From: a virus
Strand: one strand, 5' to 3'
DNA: 42,787 nucleotides
Virus record (IMG/VR): IMGVR_UViG_3300030685_000046
Coordinates: 1-42,787 of that record
In this document: piece by piece, positions 1 through 7,250 of the stretch
Layout of the letters: each line of letters begins with the position of its first letter
How positions within the stretch are numbered: the stretch's first letter is position 1
Notes under the pieces: model-generated
Told to the model about the DNA's origin: nothing
Database searches by the model: none
The model's input: the letters and a program-made list of their open reading frames with translations, nothing else
Program-made: the position numbers and the translations under genes

Positions 1-744
1 CATAGCTTTTAGTTCTGCCAACTGATCAGGTGCAAAAGTGTCACCATTCAATACTAATTCATTAAAACGAACCTGCATTTTATCCAATAGCTCAGCAGCT
101 TTTTCAGCCTTACCGTCGGCAATTAAAGTGGTCAATTTAGCTTTGTTATCGCTCAGATATTTGCGAGCTGCAGAAACTTGTTTTCCACTCAAGTTACCTG
201 GTACATTCTCAACTTTTGCTATCACCGGTGCATTTGCATCGAAAGTGTCGTATGCCTGCCAATTAGTACGAAGTAGTTCATCGAGCGATAATAATTCGGT
301 AAGGAAAGGAAGTCTTTGTTCTGCAGTTCCTACTTCATTCAAAACTTTCAATCGTTCGTGAATACCACGTAATTGTGGATAGATTTCGCGGTTCTTGTCA
401 TAGATAGCTTGGATATCGGTTGGTAATGTGTCATGATCGGCACGTTTACCTTTACTTTCTCCGGATAAAATGCTTTCGATTCCGGCCATTGTGATCGGAA
501 GATTTACCTCCAGTTGTTGAACTGCCTCATTTACGGGTTCAGGGAATACTCTTTGACCGTCAATGATTTTTTCGAGCTCGTAAACAACTTTGTCAAAGTT
601 TTTACGGTGAATTACATTTTGGTGTAAGGTTCTGTTTCGATTACCTTGAAGCATCAATGTTGCACCTTCTTCGATGGTGCGGGTGGTAGGATCAGCATTT
701 AGCCAATCGTTCACTTTGTCTACATAAGTCTTTTCATTACTCAT
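1..744 (-). CDS. Head-region protein, N-terminal 248 residues (gene crosses the circular junction)
   Basis: Reading frame open from an ATG at 744 down to base 1, beginning MSNEKTYVDKVNDWLNADP. It continues in the same frame at 42787-42368, because the window ends overlap; the joined protein is 344 residues. I do not recognise the family. This N-terminal part is hydrophilic and probably helical, with no membrane segment. It has its own late promoter (782-818) and follows the capsid and putative tube genes, with the PLD-like and terminase genes downstream, so a head-assembly or packaging role is inferred from position only. The last codon here is ATG (Met), while the copy of the overlap at the other end has CTG (Leu), a single-base difference. 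Confidence 0.85.
   Translation of the reverse strand, partial: MSNEKTYVDKVNDWLNADPTTRTIEEGATLMLQGNRNRTLHQNVIHRKNFDKVVYELEKIIDGQRVFPEPVNEAVQQLEVNLPITMAGIESILSGESKGKRADHDTLPTDIQAIYDKNREIYPQLRGIHERLKVLNEVGTAEQRLPFLTELLSLDELLRTNWQAYDTFDANAPVIAKVENVPGNLSGKQVSAARKYLSDNKAKLTTLIADGKAEKAAELLDKMQVRFNELVLNGDTFAPDQLAELKAM
4..129. repeat. Left copy of the terminal direct repeat (circular overlap)
   Basis: These 126 bases match 42662-42787 exactly; just outside, base 3 differs (t here, g at 42661) and the next two bases agree again. A gene is continued in frame across the overlap, so this is best read as the closing overlap of a circular or circularly permuted genome. The unique length would be about 42,658 bp. 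The mismatch suggests mixed strains or an end-of-contig error. A true short terminal redundancy is less likely because the repeat lies inside a gene. Confidence 0.9.
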
Positions 745-781
745 TTTTTAGAATGTTTATGGGGTTATTTATTTTAAGCAT

Positions 782-818
782 TACGAAAGTAATTATGGGT
801 AATTACCTAGAAAAAGAC
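782..818 (-). promoter_or_regulatory. Late promoter copy 1 (for the 344-aa gene)
   Basis: On the minus strand a GTC plus five T (818-811) is followed by TACTTTCG, whose last G is position 35 counted from the G of GTC. The same spacing is seen at four other late genes (3571-3605, 23893-23927, 28483-28517, 34048-34082). This copy is the weakest: the -7 box has C where TAnnTTTG has T, and the T-run is shortest. It lies just downstream of the 861-890 terminator hairpin and would give a leader of about 35 nt to the ATG at 744. Confidence 0.55.
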
Positions 819-860
819 AGATATTTTGTCGGAGTCGGAACTCCAACATCCCGAAACAAA

Positions 861-890
861 ACACCCTCGTAAACTGAATTACGAGGGTGT
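861..890 (-). terminator. Intrinsic terminator after the putative tail-tube gene
   Basis: Perfect 12-bp inverted repeat (861-872 with 879-890, loop ACTGAA). On the minus strand it is followed by TTTGTTTC. It lies 24 bases after the stop of the 914-1471 gene and before late promoter copy 1, so it separates two late transcription units. Confidence 0.8.
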
Positions 891-913
891 GAGGAATTGT
901 CTGTGGTTATCGG

Positions 914-1471
914 TTACACGCCTGGATTGATAATACCATCTTCGGTTACAATCTCGCCTGTGTAAAACAGACCAGGTGCAAGGTCGGTAACGGTAACGGT
1001 CAGGGTAGTTCCCATTTCGTCGGTAGCAGCTCCGCCGAGTTTCTGGTCGATAACTGTATCGGTCTGATACATGTCATTACCGATAACACGCCATTTACCT
1101 TTTTTGGTTTGCACCAAATAAACTAAATCATCGTTATTGGCTTGCATACAGAAACCTGATGCATCTTCCTCCACTCCGGGGTGTTGTAAAACAACCTGAT
1201 TCAAGAACGTTTTGCTTGGGCGAACGCCTTGGCTCTTTCCGTCAACCGGTGATTTGTCAACGATAATACCAACACGTTGCCATTTAGCCAACGCAGCTAA
1301 CGTGAAATTGCCAACATAAATGACCAGCTCACCCATATTCGTTACAAATGCTGCCGGAAGCGTAGGCCATGCTACGATATCGCGTTTGGCGATAGCGTAA
1401 ACATCTTCTTTGATACCGGGAAGATTTGTGGTTCCCACTGCCCAATCGAGGGCTTTATATTTGATACTCAT
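914..1471 (-). CDS. Probable tail tube or head-decoration protein
   Basis: 185 residues from an ATG preceded by a good Shine-Dalgarno (AGGAG, 8 bases upstream), one of the few in this window, which fits strong expression. The C-terminal half has a pattern I associate with tail-tube-like proteins: GKWRVIGNDMYQTD, then a Gly/Thr-rich stretch TTLTVTVTDLAPGLFYTGEI. No membrane segment or coiled coil. It follows the major capsid gene by 33 bases and is followed by a strong terminator, as for an abundant virion protein. Tube genes usually sit next to the tape measure, which is over 18 kb away here, so a head decoration protein is a real alternative. Confidence 0.5.
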   Translation of the reverse strand: MSIKYKALDWAVGTTNLPGIKEDVYAIAKRDIVAWPTLPAAFVTNMGELVIYVGNFTLAALAKWQRVGIIVDKSPVDGKSQGVRPSKTFLNQVVLQHPGVEEDASGFCMQANNDDLVYLVQTKKGKWRVIGNDMYQTDTVIDQKLGGAATDEMGTTLTVTVTDLAPGLFYTGEIVTEDGIINPGV

Positions 1472-1504
1472 AATGTATTTCTCCTATGTTTTTAAGGTGA
1501 ATAA

Positions 1505-2458
1505 TTAACCTACAAATAGTTTCGCAACCATCAACCTTTCAGGGCTTACAGTTTCAAATTGAACACCAAAGAACATGGCCATAATGAACTGAAGAACAAA
1601 AGCAGCATGTTTTTCAACAGTGATTTTTTCAGTGTCACCTTGCTGATCTACACCAACAAGCATATTGCCTTTGGTAGTTACATGAATGTAAGGTGAGGTC
1701 TTCTTGTTTGGTAATGCTACCAACTCGCACAAATCGTCTGAACCTTCCAAAAATGTCTTTTTGAATTCTTTGTTATAAGGAAGTGCGCTGTTTTCTGCCT
1801 GATAACATTTTTCATACATTTTTTTGACAGTTTTTGAAATGAACATTTTGCGAGGTTCATCCTGTAACTCGTCAGAACATGCTTCATCAATTGCTTTCAA
1901 TCGATCGACAGCATTGTTTACCGAAATTGCATCTGTAAATTCATACAAGTTACCTTTGGCAACTGAGATATTACCGGCAACAATGTCAGCAGCTGTGATT
2001 GTGTCAAATCCGTTGAACAATGTTGCAGTAGTGGTACCGGCATCGTTACGAACAGCTGACCAAAGCACTTTATTAATCCCTTGAGAGATTTTCTTAGCCA
2101 AAAACGCTAATACCAATTGTGTAATGGCTGTAGTTGCCAAGCCTTGACCTGAAAGTACAGCATCACCATAAATGGATTTAGCCACTGAGTTTGGTTCAAA
2201 CTCTTTGATTACCGAACCAAAGAAAGTTTCAAGACTGCGACCTTTGATGCCAACACCAGTTTGGTCAACTCTTCTAGGATCGTAAGGCCCAATTTCAATG
2301 TCTCCATCTAATTGACCTACCGTTTCTTTGCCACGTATGCCAATACGGAGCGACATGTGAACCAATGAGCTTTGCAAGGCAATCACTGGCATCATCAATA
2401 AATCTTTGCGAAATTTCGCGGCACTAAGCGCTAAGGCTTCGGGGGTTATTTCTACCAT
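1505..2458 (-). CDS. Major capsid protein (probable)
   Basis: 317 residues starting MVEITPEALALSAAKFRKDL. Length, position directly after a ClpP-like prohead protease with a coiled-coil tail, and mixed alpha/beta composition fit an HK97-fold major capsid protein; I cannot name a diagnostic motif. The N-terminal ~60 residues are helix-rich, as in the delta region or N-arm of such proteins. A short inverted repeat (TGAATAA/TTATTCA, around 2481-2501) lies between the protease stop and this start. No strong Shine-Dalgarno; the leader is AT-rich. Expressed from late promoter copy 2 with the protease and the 185-aa gene. Confidence 0.75.
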   Translation of the reverse strand: MVEITPEALALSAAKFRKDLLMMPVIALQSSLVHMSLRIGIRGKETVGQLDGDIEIGPYDPRRVDQTGVGIKGRSLETFFGSVIKEFEPNSVAKSIYGDAVLSGQGLATTAITQLVLAFLAKKISQGINKVLWSAVRNDAGTTTATLFNGFDTITAADIVAGNISVAKGNLYEFTDAISVNNAVDRLKAIDEACSDELQDEPRKMFISKTVKKMYEKCYQAENSALPYNKEFKKTFLEGSDDLCELVALPNKKTSPYIHVTTKGNMLVGVDQQGDTEKITVEKHAAFVLQFIMAMFFGVQFETVSPERLMVAKLFVG

Positions 2459-2494
2459 TGCAGTAAATTTATTTTAAAAGTGAATAATTTCTTT

Positions 2495-3538
2495 TTATTC
2501 AGGAAGTTGATCCCACAATTTACGAGCACTTGCAACGGTGTTCATAAATTCGTCATTACCTTCGCCACCATCACCGCCATCGTCGTCGGTTTCTTTGTTG
2601 ACTTTTTTGTCAGATGCCCCAGCTCCTTTGTTTAGGTTCAGGATTTGAGTTTCAAGGTCTGTGATTTTAGTTGCTTGTGTTGCCACAGTTCCTTCGGCGG
2701 TATTAGCGCGAGTTTCGGCAGCTGTTACCAGTGCTTTTTCGGTCACTACATTGGCTTTTTCAGTTTCTACTGACTTTTCCAATGTATCAATGTTGGTGTC
2801 AAGTAATGCGATTTGTGTTTCGTTCAGATACACTCCGTCGTTACTCGATTCCAATTTGTCAACACCAATCGCGGTGTTTACTTTTTCAAATTGTTTTTTC
2901 ATTTGATTATTAATTTGATTGGTGAATAAATTTTCTTTATCTATGCCGTTCACGGGTAAGCCAAATGCAAGCAGCTTGCTTTCCATGTTTTTCATATTTA
3001 CTTTGTCAACCGATTGGAATACTTCGTCAACGAATCCCCAGTCTTTGGCTTCTTGTGCCGTTAGCCAACCGCCTTTTTTCATTAAGTCAAGTATTTCTGT
3101 TTCCGATTTACCGGTTTTGTCGCAATACATTTGTGCAATTACCCGATCTACTTTATCGTTTTCCTCGATATTGGTTTCAAGCTCAGTGATGAGTGCTCGC
3201 ATTTCGTCGGCATTCATCATGCTGAAAACCATTACCGGATTCGACACTTTATGAATTAGGTAGAATGAATTGCTGGCTGCTTTGACTATTTTGCACTTCA
3301 ATGTTGCTACAGTTCCCGATGAAGCGTTGAATCCGTACAGATAAGCACTTACGTTGCCATGTTCACCTGTTCGGTCGGCAATACCAAGTCCGTGCTTTAG
3401 CGAACCGCCTTCGGAACTCATGCGCATGGTTACGGCTTTACCTTTGTTTTGATCCAAAACAGATTTTACATATTCCTTGGAATATGAACCATCGCCGATA
3501 TAGCCGTCAATATCAATGTTGTAGTTAGGTGTAGACAT
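2495..3538 (-). CDS. ClpP-like prohead protease with fused scaffold-like coiled coil
   Basis: 347 residues from the ATG at 3538. An upstream in-frame ATG (3568) would fall at the predicted transcription start, so the shorter form MSTPNYNIDIDGYIGDG is preferred. Residues ~1-185 are ClpP/S49-like: strand-rich start, MRMSSEGGSLKHGLGIAD, nucleophile region NASSGTVATLK (Ser), FYLIHKVSNP with the catalytic-type His, and WLTAQEAKDWGFVDEV typical of the C-terminal part of the fold. Residues ~235-310 form a long Ala/Thr/Glu-rich coiled coil, followed by an acidic Asp/Gly-rich stretch. This is the layout of protease-scaffold fusions that process the prohead and then themselves. The capsid gene lies directly downstream. 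Confidence 0.88.
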   Translation of the reverse strand: MSTPNYNIDIDGYIGDGSYSKEYVKSVLDQNKGKAVTMRMSSEGGSLKHGLGIADRTGEHGNVSAYLYGFNASSGTVATLKCKIVKAASNSFYLIHKVSNPVMVFSMMNADEMRALITELETNIEENDKVDRVIAQMYCDKTGKSETEILDLMKKGGWLTAQEAKDWGFVDEVFQSVDKVNMKNMESKLLAFGLPVNGIDKENLFTNQINNQMKKQFEKVNTAIGVDKLESSNDGVYLNETQIALLDTNIDTLEKSVETEKANVVTEKALVTAAETRANTAEGTVATQATKITDLETQILNLNKGAGASDKKVNKETDDDGGDGGEGNDEFMNTVASARKLWDQLPE

Positions 3539-3542
3539 AAAA

Positions 3543-3577
3543 AAAGTTGCAATGTGGTTTAAATACACTGCAACTTT
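3543..3577. repeat. Inverted repeat across the protease late promoter
   Basis: AAAGTTGCA (3543-3551) and TGCAACTTT (3569-3577) form a perfect 9-bp inverted repeat. On the minus strand the right arm is followed by a T-run that runs into ATG TCT at 3538. It looks like an intrinsic terminator but overlaps the predicted -7 box (AGTTG, 3571-3575), so it may equally be an operator or a leader hairpin. The late promoter at 34048-34082 has the same layout. Confidence 0.6.
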
Positions 3578-3605
3578 ACGGCTATAACGGGAAGGAAAAA
3601 AAGAC
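3571..3605 (-). promoter_or_regulatory. Late promoter copy 2 (for protease-capsid)
   Basis: GTC plus seven T begins directly after the TAG stop codon of the upstream gene and is followed, with the G at position 35, by AGTTG in the slot where other copies have ATTTG. Transcription would start near 3565, which supports 3538 as the protease start codon. The unit ends at the 861-890 terminator. Confidence 0.65.
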
Positions 3606-4048
3606 TATAATTCAACAATATCAATGGGTGGAAGGGTTGAAACCCATGTTATTTCAAAGTTTATGGCTCGAATGCCGGAAGGTGAAGCATCGTTCACCGG
3701 TGAAAAAATGATTTCTGGAAATGGCTTTTTGTTAATTCCCACCAGGTATTTATTTTTGTACACGTCAGTAAGCCGGTAGGCATGGAATTGGGTTTGCAAT
3801 TTGTGTTGAAGTTTTGATTCGCGATCGTCGGAAATTACACCGGTGATTTTGGTTGTATAAACTAATCCGTTGGGAGTTTGCTCCGGACTTGTATTACACC
3901 CAGCGGGGTCGGTTAACTTTAGTTTCGTCCAGTTGCCAATGGCGGAAGTTGTGTCGCCAGGTGAAAGAAATTTCTTTGGGTAAAGTGTCATTTCTTCGAC
4001 CGGAAGATATTCGACAAATAATATAGTTGGAAGTGTTTTTGAATTCAT
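3605..4048 (-). CDS. Conserved-looking phage protein, unknown function
   Basis: 147 residues. I do not recognise the family. It looks like a compact beta-rich domain: Pro/Thr-rich N-terminus, a central KITGVISDDRESKLQHKLQ segment, and a C-terminus ending ITWVSTLPPIDIVEL. No signal peptide, membrane segment or Cys motif. It is the last gene before late promoter copy 2, whose T-run starts at its stop codon, so it belongs to the preceding unit together with the 4154-4612 gene. A minor structural role is possible but only inferred from its place next to the head genes. Confidence 0.7.
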   Translation of the reverse strand: MNSKTLPTILFVEYLPVEEMTLYPKKFLSPGDTTSAIGNWTKLKLTDPAGCNTSPEQTPNGLVYTTKITGVISDDRESKLQHKLQTQFHAYRLTDVYKNKYLVGINKKPFPEIIFSPVNDASPSGIRAINFEITWVSTLPPIDIVEL

Positions 4049-4153
4049 AATATTGCATTTAAAAAAGTGCGTAAAGTGCTGAATGTGCGAATAATGAGTA
4101 AAATATTGAAAGTATTTATTTACGACAAAACAGGGCTCAATGTCAGTGTGATT

Positions 4154-4612
4154 TTAAGCGATTTTTATGTTTTTTTTCTTGCCGTACTTTTGGTTGAGTC
4201 GATGCCAACGTTGCGCCACAGTGTCCCAATGTTTTTCATCAATGCCGTGTTTTTCCATGTAAGCATAAATTAAGGTTGCGCGTTTCAGATTAACGTTTTT
4301 CAAATCGGTGATCTCGGTAAATAGATTTTTATCGAAAAGAGTAGAAAAACTTTCAACCATAGCATTTTTACCACTGTCGTAAAGGTGGTTGTAAACGGCA
4401 GGGTCTTTCCCCTTGAAATATGGAATTGGTATTGTGATATTGGAACCTTCTCCGGTATCAGGCATTTTATCACACGGCAGTTTCACGGTCAATTCATTTA
4501 GGGTTCTCATTTCGGGAGAATCTTTAATGAGTTGTACCGGATTTCCGAATGTGTGGGTTATCCATTGCTCTAAGTATTCGGGAACTGTCAGATAAACGTT
4601 GTAATCGCTCAT
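4154..4612 (-). CDS. Unknown phage protein (152 aa)
   Basis: Starts MSDYNVYLTVPEYLEQWITHTFGNPVQ. The N-terminal part (strand, helix, then SPEMRTLNELTVKLP and NITIPIPYFKGKDPAVYNHL) has a look I know from small proteins of Bacteroidetes conjugative elements and prophages. The C-terminal ~50 residues are basic and helical, ending in a Lys-rich tail (KYGKKKNIKIA), which suggests nucleic-acid contact. No enzyme motif. About 105 bases without a gene separate it from the next gene, and 50 separate it from the upstream coupled operon. Confidence 0.7.
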   Translation of the reverse strand: MSDYNVYLTVPEYLEQWITHTFGNPVQLIKDSPEMRTLNELTVKLPCDKMPDTGEGSNITIPIPYFKGKDPAVYNHLYDSGKNAMVESFSTLFDKNLFTEITDLKNVNLKRATLIYAYMEKHGIDEKHWDTVAQRWHRLNQKYGKKKNIKIA

Positions 4613-4662
4613 ATTAATTGCAATATTAGTGGGTTAGTTAGTTGATTAAAAATTCAATGGGA

Positions 4663-5172
4663 TTATCGGTGATATTTATAGGGTCGTTCGTGACCTTTAT
4701 GCTTTTTATTTTCTTGATAACTATGATCAATCATTTTTTCTCCGAGACTTTCAAAAGCTAAAGCGGCTTCTTTGGCTTCTTTATTTAATGCTTCAAATTT
4801 ATTTACAATTTGCTCGTTATTGAAATCAAAAAGGTATTCTCTGCGAAACGCTTCCGAATCTAATTTTTTTAGTTGATCTTCGAATGCTGTTCCTTCTCGT
4901 TCAGGCCATTCATCTTGATTAGGAAGTCTAGGTCCCGAAATTAAATTTTCGCGTGCAATATGATAACCTACTATACTTGCGGCCTCATCTATTCCACAAA
5001 TGAAACCTTGAAATCCACCGCCAATGATTCCTACCCGTTTAGGTTTGTAATTCTGAAACAACTTTACGATATCATTTGCTAAAGCTTTACACATTGATTC
5101 GGGAATAGCATTGCCGTCCCATTCGGTTTCGCGCTCGTATGCTTTGAATAATTCTAAAATGGAGTTTTTCAT
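4663..5172 (-). CDS. Unknown protein (169 aa), last of a coupled small-gene set
   Basis: Starts MKNSILELFKAYERETEWDGN and overlaps the upstream stop by four bases (ATGA), so translation is coupled. A Gly-rich turn in a hydrophobic setting (RVGIIGGGFQGFICGIDEAAS, residues ~46-66) is followed by a highly charged helical half with a His/Lys-rich C-terminus. The Gly-rich turn recalls a nucleotide-binding loop, but no known motif is complete. Family not recognised. Early or middle gene by position. Confidence 0.7.
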   Translation of the reverse strand: MKNSILELFKAYERETEWDGNAIPESMCKALANDIVKLFQNYKPKRVGIIGGGFQGFICGIDEAASIVGYHIARENLISGPRLPNQDEWPEREGTAFEDQLKKLDSEAFRREYLFDFNNEQIVNKFEALNKEAKEAALAFESLGEKMIDHSYQENKKHKGHERPYKYHR

Positions 5173-5405
5173 TTTTCTATTCTAATTAATTGTGCTACAT
5201 GTTCGCCTTCAATATCGTGCGGTATTGGTCCATATTTTACCGAAACATATCCGGATTGTTTCTCAATTTTATCGATTGTTCCTTCACGTTCGGTACATCG
5301 ATTTTTTACAGGATCATCGACTTTAAATTTTTGTCGGTGGGCTTTTTCGCATTCTTCCCAACTTGTGAAAGGGTGACAACTGCACCCGTTAAGTCCGGTT
5401 ATCAT
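5169..5405 (-). CDS. Small Cys-containing protein, possible KOW/SH3-like fold
   Basis: 78 residues with ATGA overlaps at both ends. The N-terminus carries a Cys/His cluster (GCSCHPFTSWEECEKAH). The C-terminal half (GTIDKIEKQSGYVSVKYGPIPHDIEGEHVAQLI) looks like a small SH3/KOW-type barrel: a turn, a strand with YVSVKY, then a final strand. Such folds often bind RNA or protein, but this is a shape argument only. Function unknown. Confidence 0.7.
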   Translation of the reverse strand: MITGLNGCSCHPFTSWEECEKAHRQKFKVDDPVKNRCTEREGTIDKIEKQSGYVSVKYGPIPHDIEGEHVAQLIRIEK

Positions 5406-5644
5406 AATATCAAGCTTAAAGGCAAATTACTAACTTCAACCGATGGCGCTCTACATTCTTCTAATTCGGCAGAAAACTCATCGGCTCTGGGTTCGTCGAT
5501 ATCAATGGCTACCCGTGTTATGTAGCAATGAATTTTAATTCCGCTTTCGGTTTCTCCTTCCCATACCCGTGCCGGTACTCCGTCGGATAATGGAGAGGGT
5601 TTGATCATTACAATTTTTTTGGTACTGTAGATTGTTGCTTTCAT
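5402..5644 (-). CDS. Unknown small protein (80 aa)
   Basis: An in-frame start exists at 5656, but the ATG at 5644 (MKATIYSTKKIVMIKPSP) has GGAGG six bases upstream and overlaps the upstream TGA as ATGA, so it is preferred. The protein is mostly beta by composition and has an acidic C-terminal part (DIDEPRADEFSAELEECRAP). No family recognised. It sits inside a four-gene coupled run with single-base frame shifts between genes, typical of phage early operons. Confidence 0.75.
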   Translation of the reverse strand: MKATIYSTKKIVMIKPSPLSDGVPARVWEGETESGIKIHCYITRVAIDIDEPRADEFSAELEECRAPSVEVSNLPLSLIL

Positions 5645-5967
5645 AATAACCTCCATTTTATAAATTCCTCATCGGAAATTGTTGGACACCAATCCCATTT
5701 TCCATCAATGCAATAAACTCTGGTAGAATCAATAACTGATCCTGTTTCGGTCATTGCAAGAACTTTTACTGTTCGTTTTAAATCTTCTATTGAATTATCT
5801 AGAAGGCATTCATTTTCTTCAGGGAGCGATGTATCTAAATCTATCCACGGATTACCAAATTCTAAAGCAGACATAAAACCTTCGGTAAAGCTTAATGAAT
5901 CTATAAAACTAGGTTGCTGAGTAAGTTGCTCTTTGCAAAGCTGTTCTTTTGTTTTAATTTCATTCAT
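5641..5967 (-). CDS. DUF551-like small phage protein
   Basis: 108 residues. The C-terminal ~65 residues have the DUF551 look found in many phages: a WIDLDTSLPEENE opening (usually WIxxxxxLPxxxx), a central VKVLAMTETGSVIDST strand pair, and a closing GKWDWCPTISDEEFIKWRLL in place of the usual W.P.P. ending. The N-terminal 35 residues are a separate, probably helical region. DUF551 proteins are common in phage accessory regions with no known activity. It is first in the ATGA-coupled set running down to 4663. Confidence 0.6.
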   Translation of the reverse strand: MNEIKTKEQLCKEQLTQQPSFIDSLSFTEGFMSALEFGNPWIDLDTSLPEENECLLDNSIEDLKRTVKVLAMTETGSVIDSTRVYCIDGKWDWCPTISDEEFIKWRLL

Positions 5968-5991
5968 GATAATTTGTTGTTAAGTTGATAT

Positions 5992-6201
5992 TTATATAAA
6001 AGTAAATTTATGCCCGCACAATTCAAATCCACCTATTTGTGGCGTGTGAAATTTAGCGTAAATTGTTCGTGGTGGAATTTTTGTCACTTCACTATATTGT
6101 TCGATAGTCATAATTTCATCTGCGAACTCTTGCATAATTTCAATTTTAGTAGTTCTATCTAGTTTGCGTAGATTTATCTTTTGTTTGTGTGTAAGTGACA
6201 T
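5992..6201 (-). CDS. Small helix-turn-helix protein
   Basis: 69 residues, MSLTHKQKINLRKLDRTTKI and onward. The middle (MTIEQYSEVTKIPPRTIYAKFHTPQI) reads as a helix-turn-helix of the excisionase/MerR-like small type: a helix with a conserved-looking E, then the turn IPPRT, then a recognition helix. The end (GFELCGHKFTFI) would be the wing. It could be a transcription factor or an excisionase-like protein; its distance from the integrase argues for the former. An inverted repeat TTTTGC/GCAAAA (about 6213-6232) lies just upstream of its ATG and could be its own operator. Confidence 0.65.
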   Translation of the reverse strand: MSLTHKQKINLRKLDRTTKIEIMQEFADEIMTIEQYSEVTKIPPRTIYAKFHTPQIGGFELCGHKFTFI

Positions 6202-6253
6202 AATTTTAGAGTTTTGCGAATGTTTGCAAAATATGAATTAAACATATAATATT

Positions 6254-6310
6254 GTTAGCAGCAACCGCAAAAAGTTTTTTGATACGAAAGACAAGCGGTA
6301 TGCTGCTAAC
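6254..6310. repeat. Paired unit ends with no gene between them (left end of the cassette-like array)
   Basis: GTTAGCAGCA (6254-6263) and TGCTGCTAAC (6301-6310) are exact reverse complements, and CCGC (6265-6268) pairs with GCGG (6295-6298). In the other units such complementary ends flank a gene; here only 26 bases lie between them. The same GTTAGCAGCA/TGCTGCTAAC pair flanks the gene at 8079-8426. This looks like an empty unit, or one whose gene was lost or moved. Confidence 0.75.
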
Positions 6311-7250
6311 ACACACCTATGGTTAATGCCTTGTTTTTGCGCTCGTATTAAAGTGTTGCTCATTGTGTCCGTATTTTTTATCCACGCTCTCGGCTTTTCA
6401 AGCCGTTATTATTTAGTGTCGCAAAAAATCCCACACTCCCAGCTTTTAATTTTACCGCCTTTATCAGTTGGTTTTAGTTGGTCCAAAAAGATTCGTTTAC
6501 CTTTTCTCTTTACCAGTGTGCAGCCTATACGTCTGCTTTGTTCTGCTCGCTTCTCAAAAATATCAGGAAACTCACGCCTCACTAAATTCCAATAAGTTGG
6601 GCTTTGTGATTTTACGCAGCCAATACAATTAGCGTTTGGAAATTCCATGCTGTAAATAGCTGGTAGTTTTATTTTAGCTTTCCGAAGAATTTTAAAGCAA
6701 TCTTCTTTAGTTATGAGTTCGCTTATAAGTACTGGAATTGTGTTACCTCTTTCACTCTCATTGAAGTTCTTTTGCCTTTCCCATTCGTCGATTGTAAATC
6801 CGAGTACATGAAAATCAATTTTATGCGTTAGTTCAAATTGATAACGGGCTTCTTTTTTCAAAAGCATTGTACAGGGCGCGCCTAAATTGCCACTCATGTA
6901 TTTTCGTTTGTCGAAAACTTCAACTATCGAGCAGTTAGGAAAATCTTTGTTTTTAGCTTCAATAATTGGATGCTGTAACCATTCTTCAACGTCCTTTAAA
7001 AAACGTCTATTATCCTCATGTTCTTCGATAACTGGATTATTCACGATAAGTATATTGTGGGTTTGTCCATACTTTTCAAGTGTTTTCATTGCAGCTACTG
7101 CACTGGCAGCCCCACAAGAAAACCATACTGCGATTGTTTGTTTATCCATATTTTAAAATTAAGAAATCCACGCACAAAAAAATACTCTATTTGCTCTCGT
7201 CCGACCTTTTGTGCGTTAAGTCCGGCACTAAACCATAGCTGCAATACGTT
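6308..7250. repeat. attC-like site S0, split by the PP-loop gene
   Basis: Left half: AAC, a six-base spacer, CTATGGTT (6317-6324), AA, TGCC (6327-6330). Right half: GGCA (7224-7227), CTA, AACCATAG (7231-7238), a nine-base spacer, GTT (7248-7250). The two halves are complementary with the same two-part stem seen in sites S1-S4, but instead of a loop of tens of bases they enclose about 890 bases including the whole 6409-7149 gene. A second hairpin (ACGCACAAAA 7170-7179 with TTTTGTGCGT 7207-7216) sits inside, just upstream of that gene. Confidence 0.65.
6409..7149 (-). CDS. PP-loop ATPase, PAPS-reductase/DndC-like
   Basis: 246 residues. The N-terminus has a PP-loop variant, VWFSCGAASAVAAM (SCGAAS in place of SGGxDS), then ILIVNN and HEDNRRFLKDVEEWL as in the adenine-nucleotide alpha-hydrolase fold. 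Three Cys-bearing segments follow: LGAPCTMLLKKEA, NANCIGCVKSQSPTYW and a C-terminal CGIFC. That pattern resembles phage and DndC-type PAPS-reductase-like proteins, whose cysteines may hold an Fe-S cluster or transfer sulfur. True assimilatory sulfate reduction is unlikely in a phage; nucleic-acid thio-modification or anti-defence are possible but unproven. The gene lies inside the loop of a split attC-like site. A short hairpin (CGGCTT/AAGCCG, about 6391-6405) follows its stop. Confidence 0.75.
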   Translation of the reverse strand: MDKQTIAVWFSCGAASAVAAMKTLEKYGQTHNILIVNNPVIEEHEDNRRFLKDVEEWLQHPIIEAKNKDFPNCSIVEVFDKRKYMSGNLGAPCTMLLKKEARYQFELTHKIDFHVLGFTIDEWERQKNFNESERGNTIPVLISELITKEDCFKILRKAKIKLPAIYSMEFPNANCIGCVKSQSPTYWNLVRREFPDIFEKRAEQSRRIGCTLVKRKGKRIFLDQLKPTDKGGKIKSWECGIFCDTK

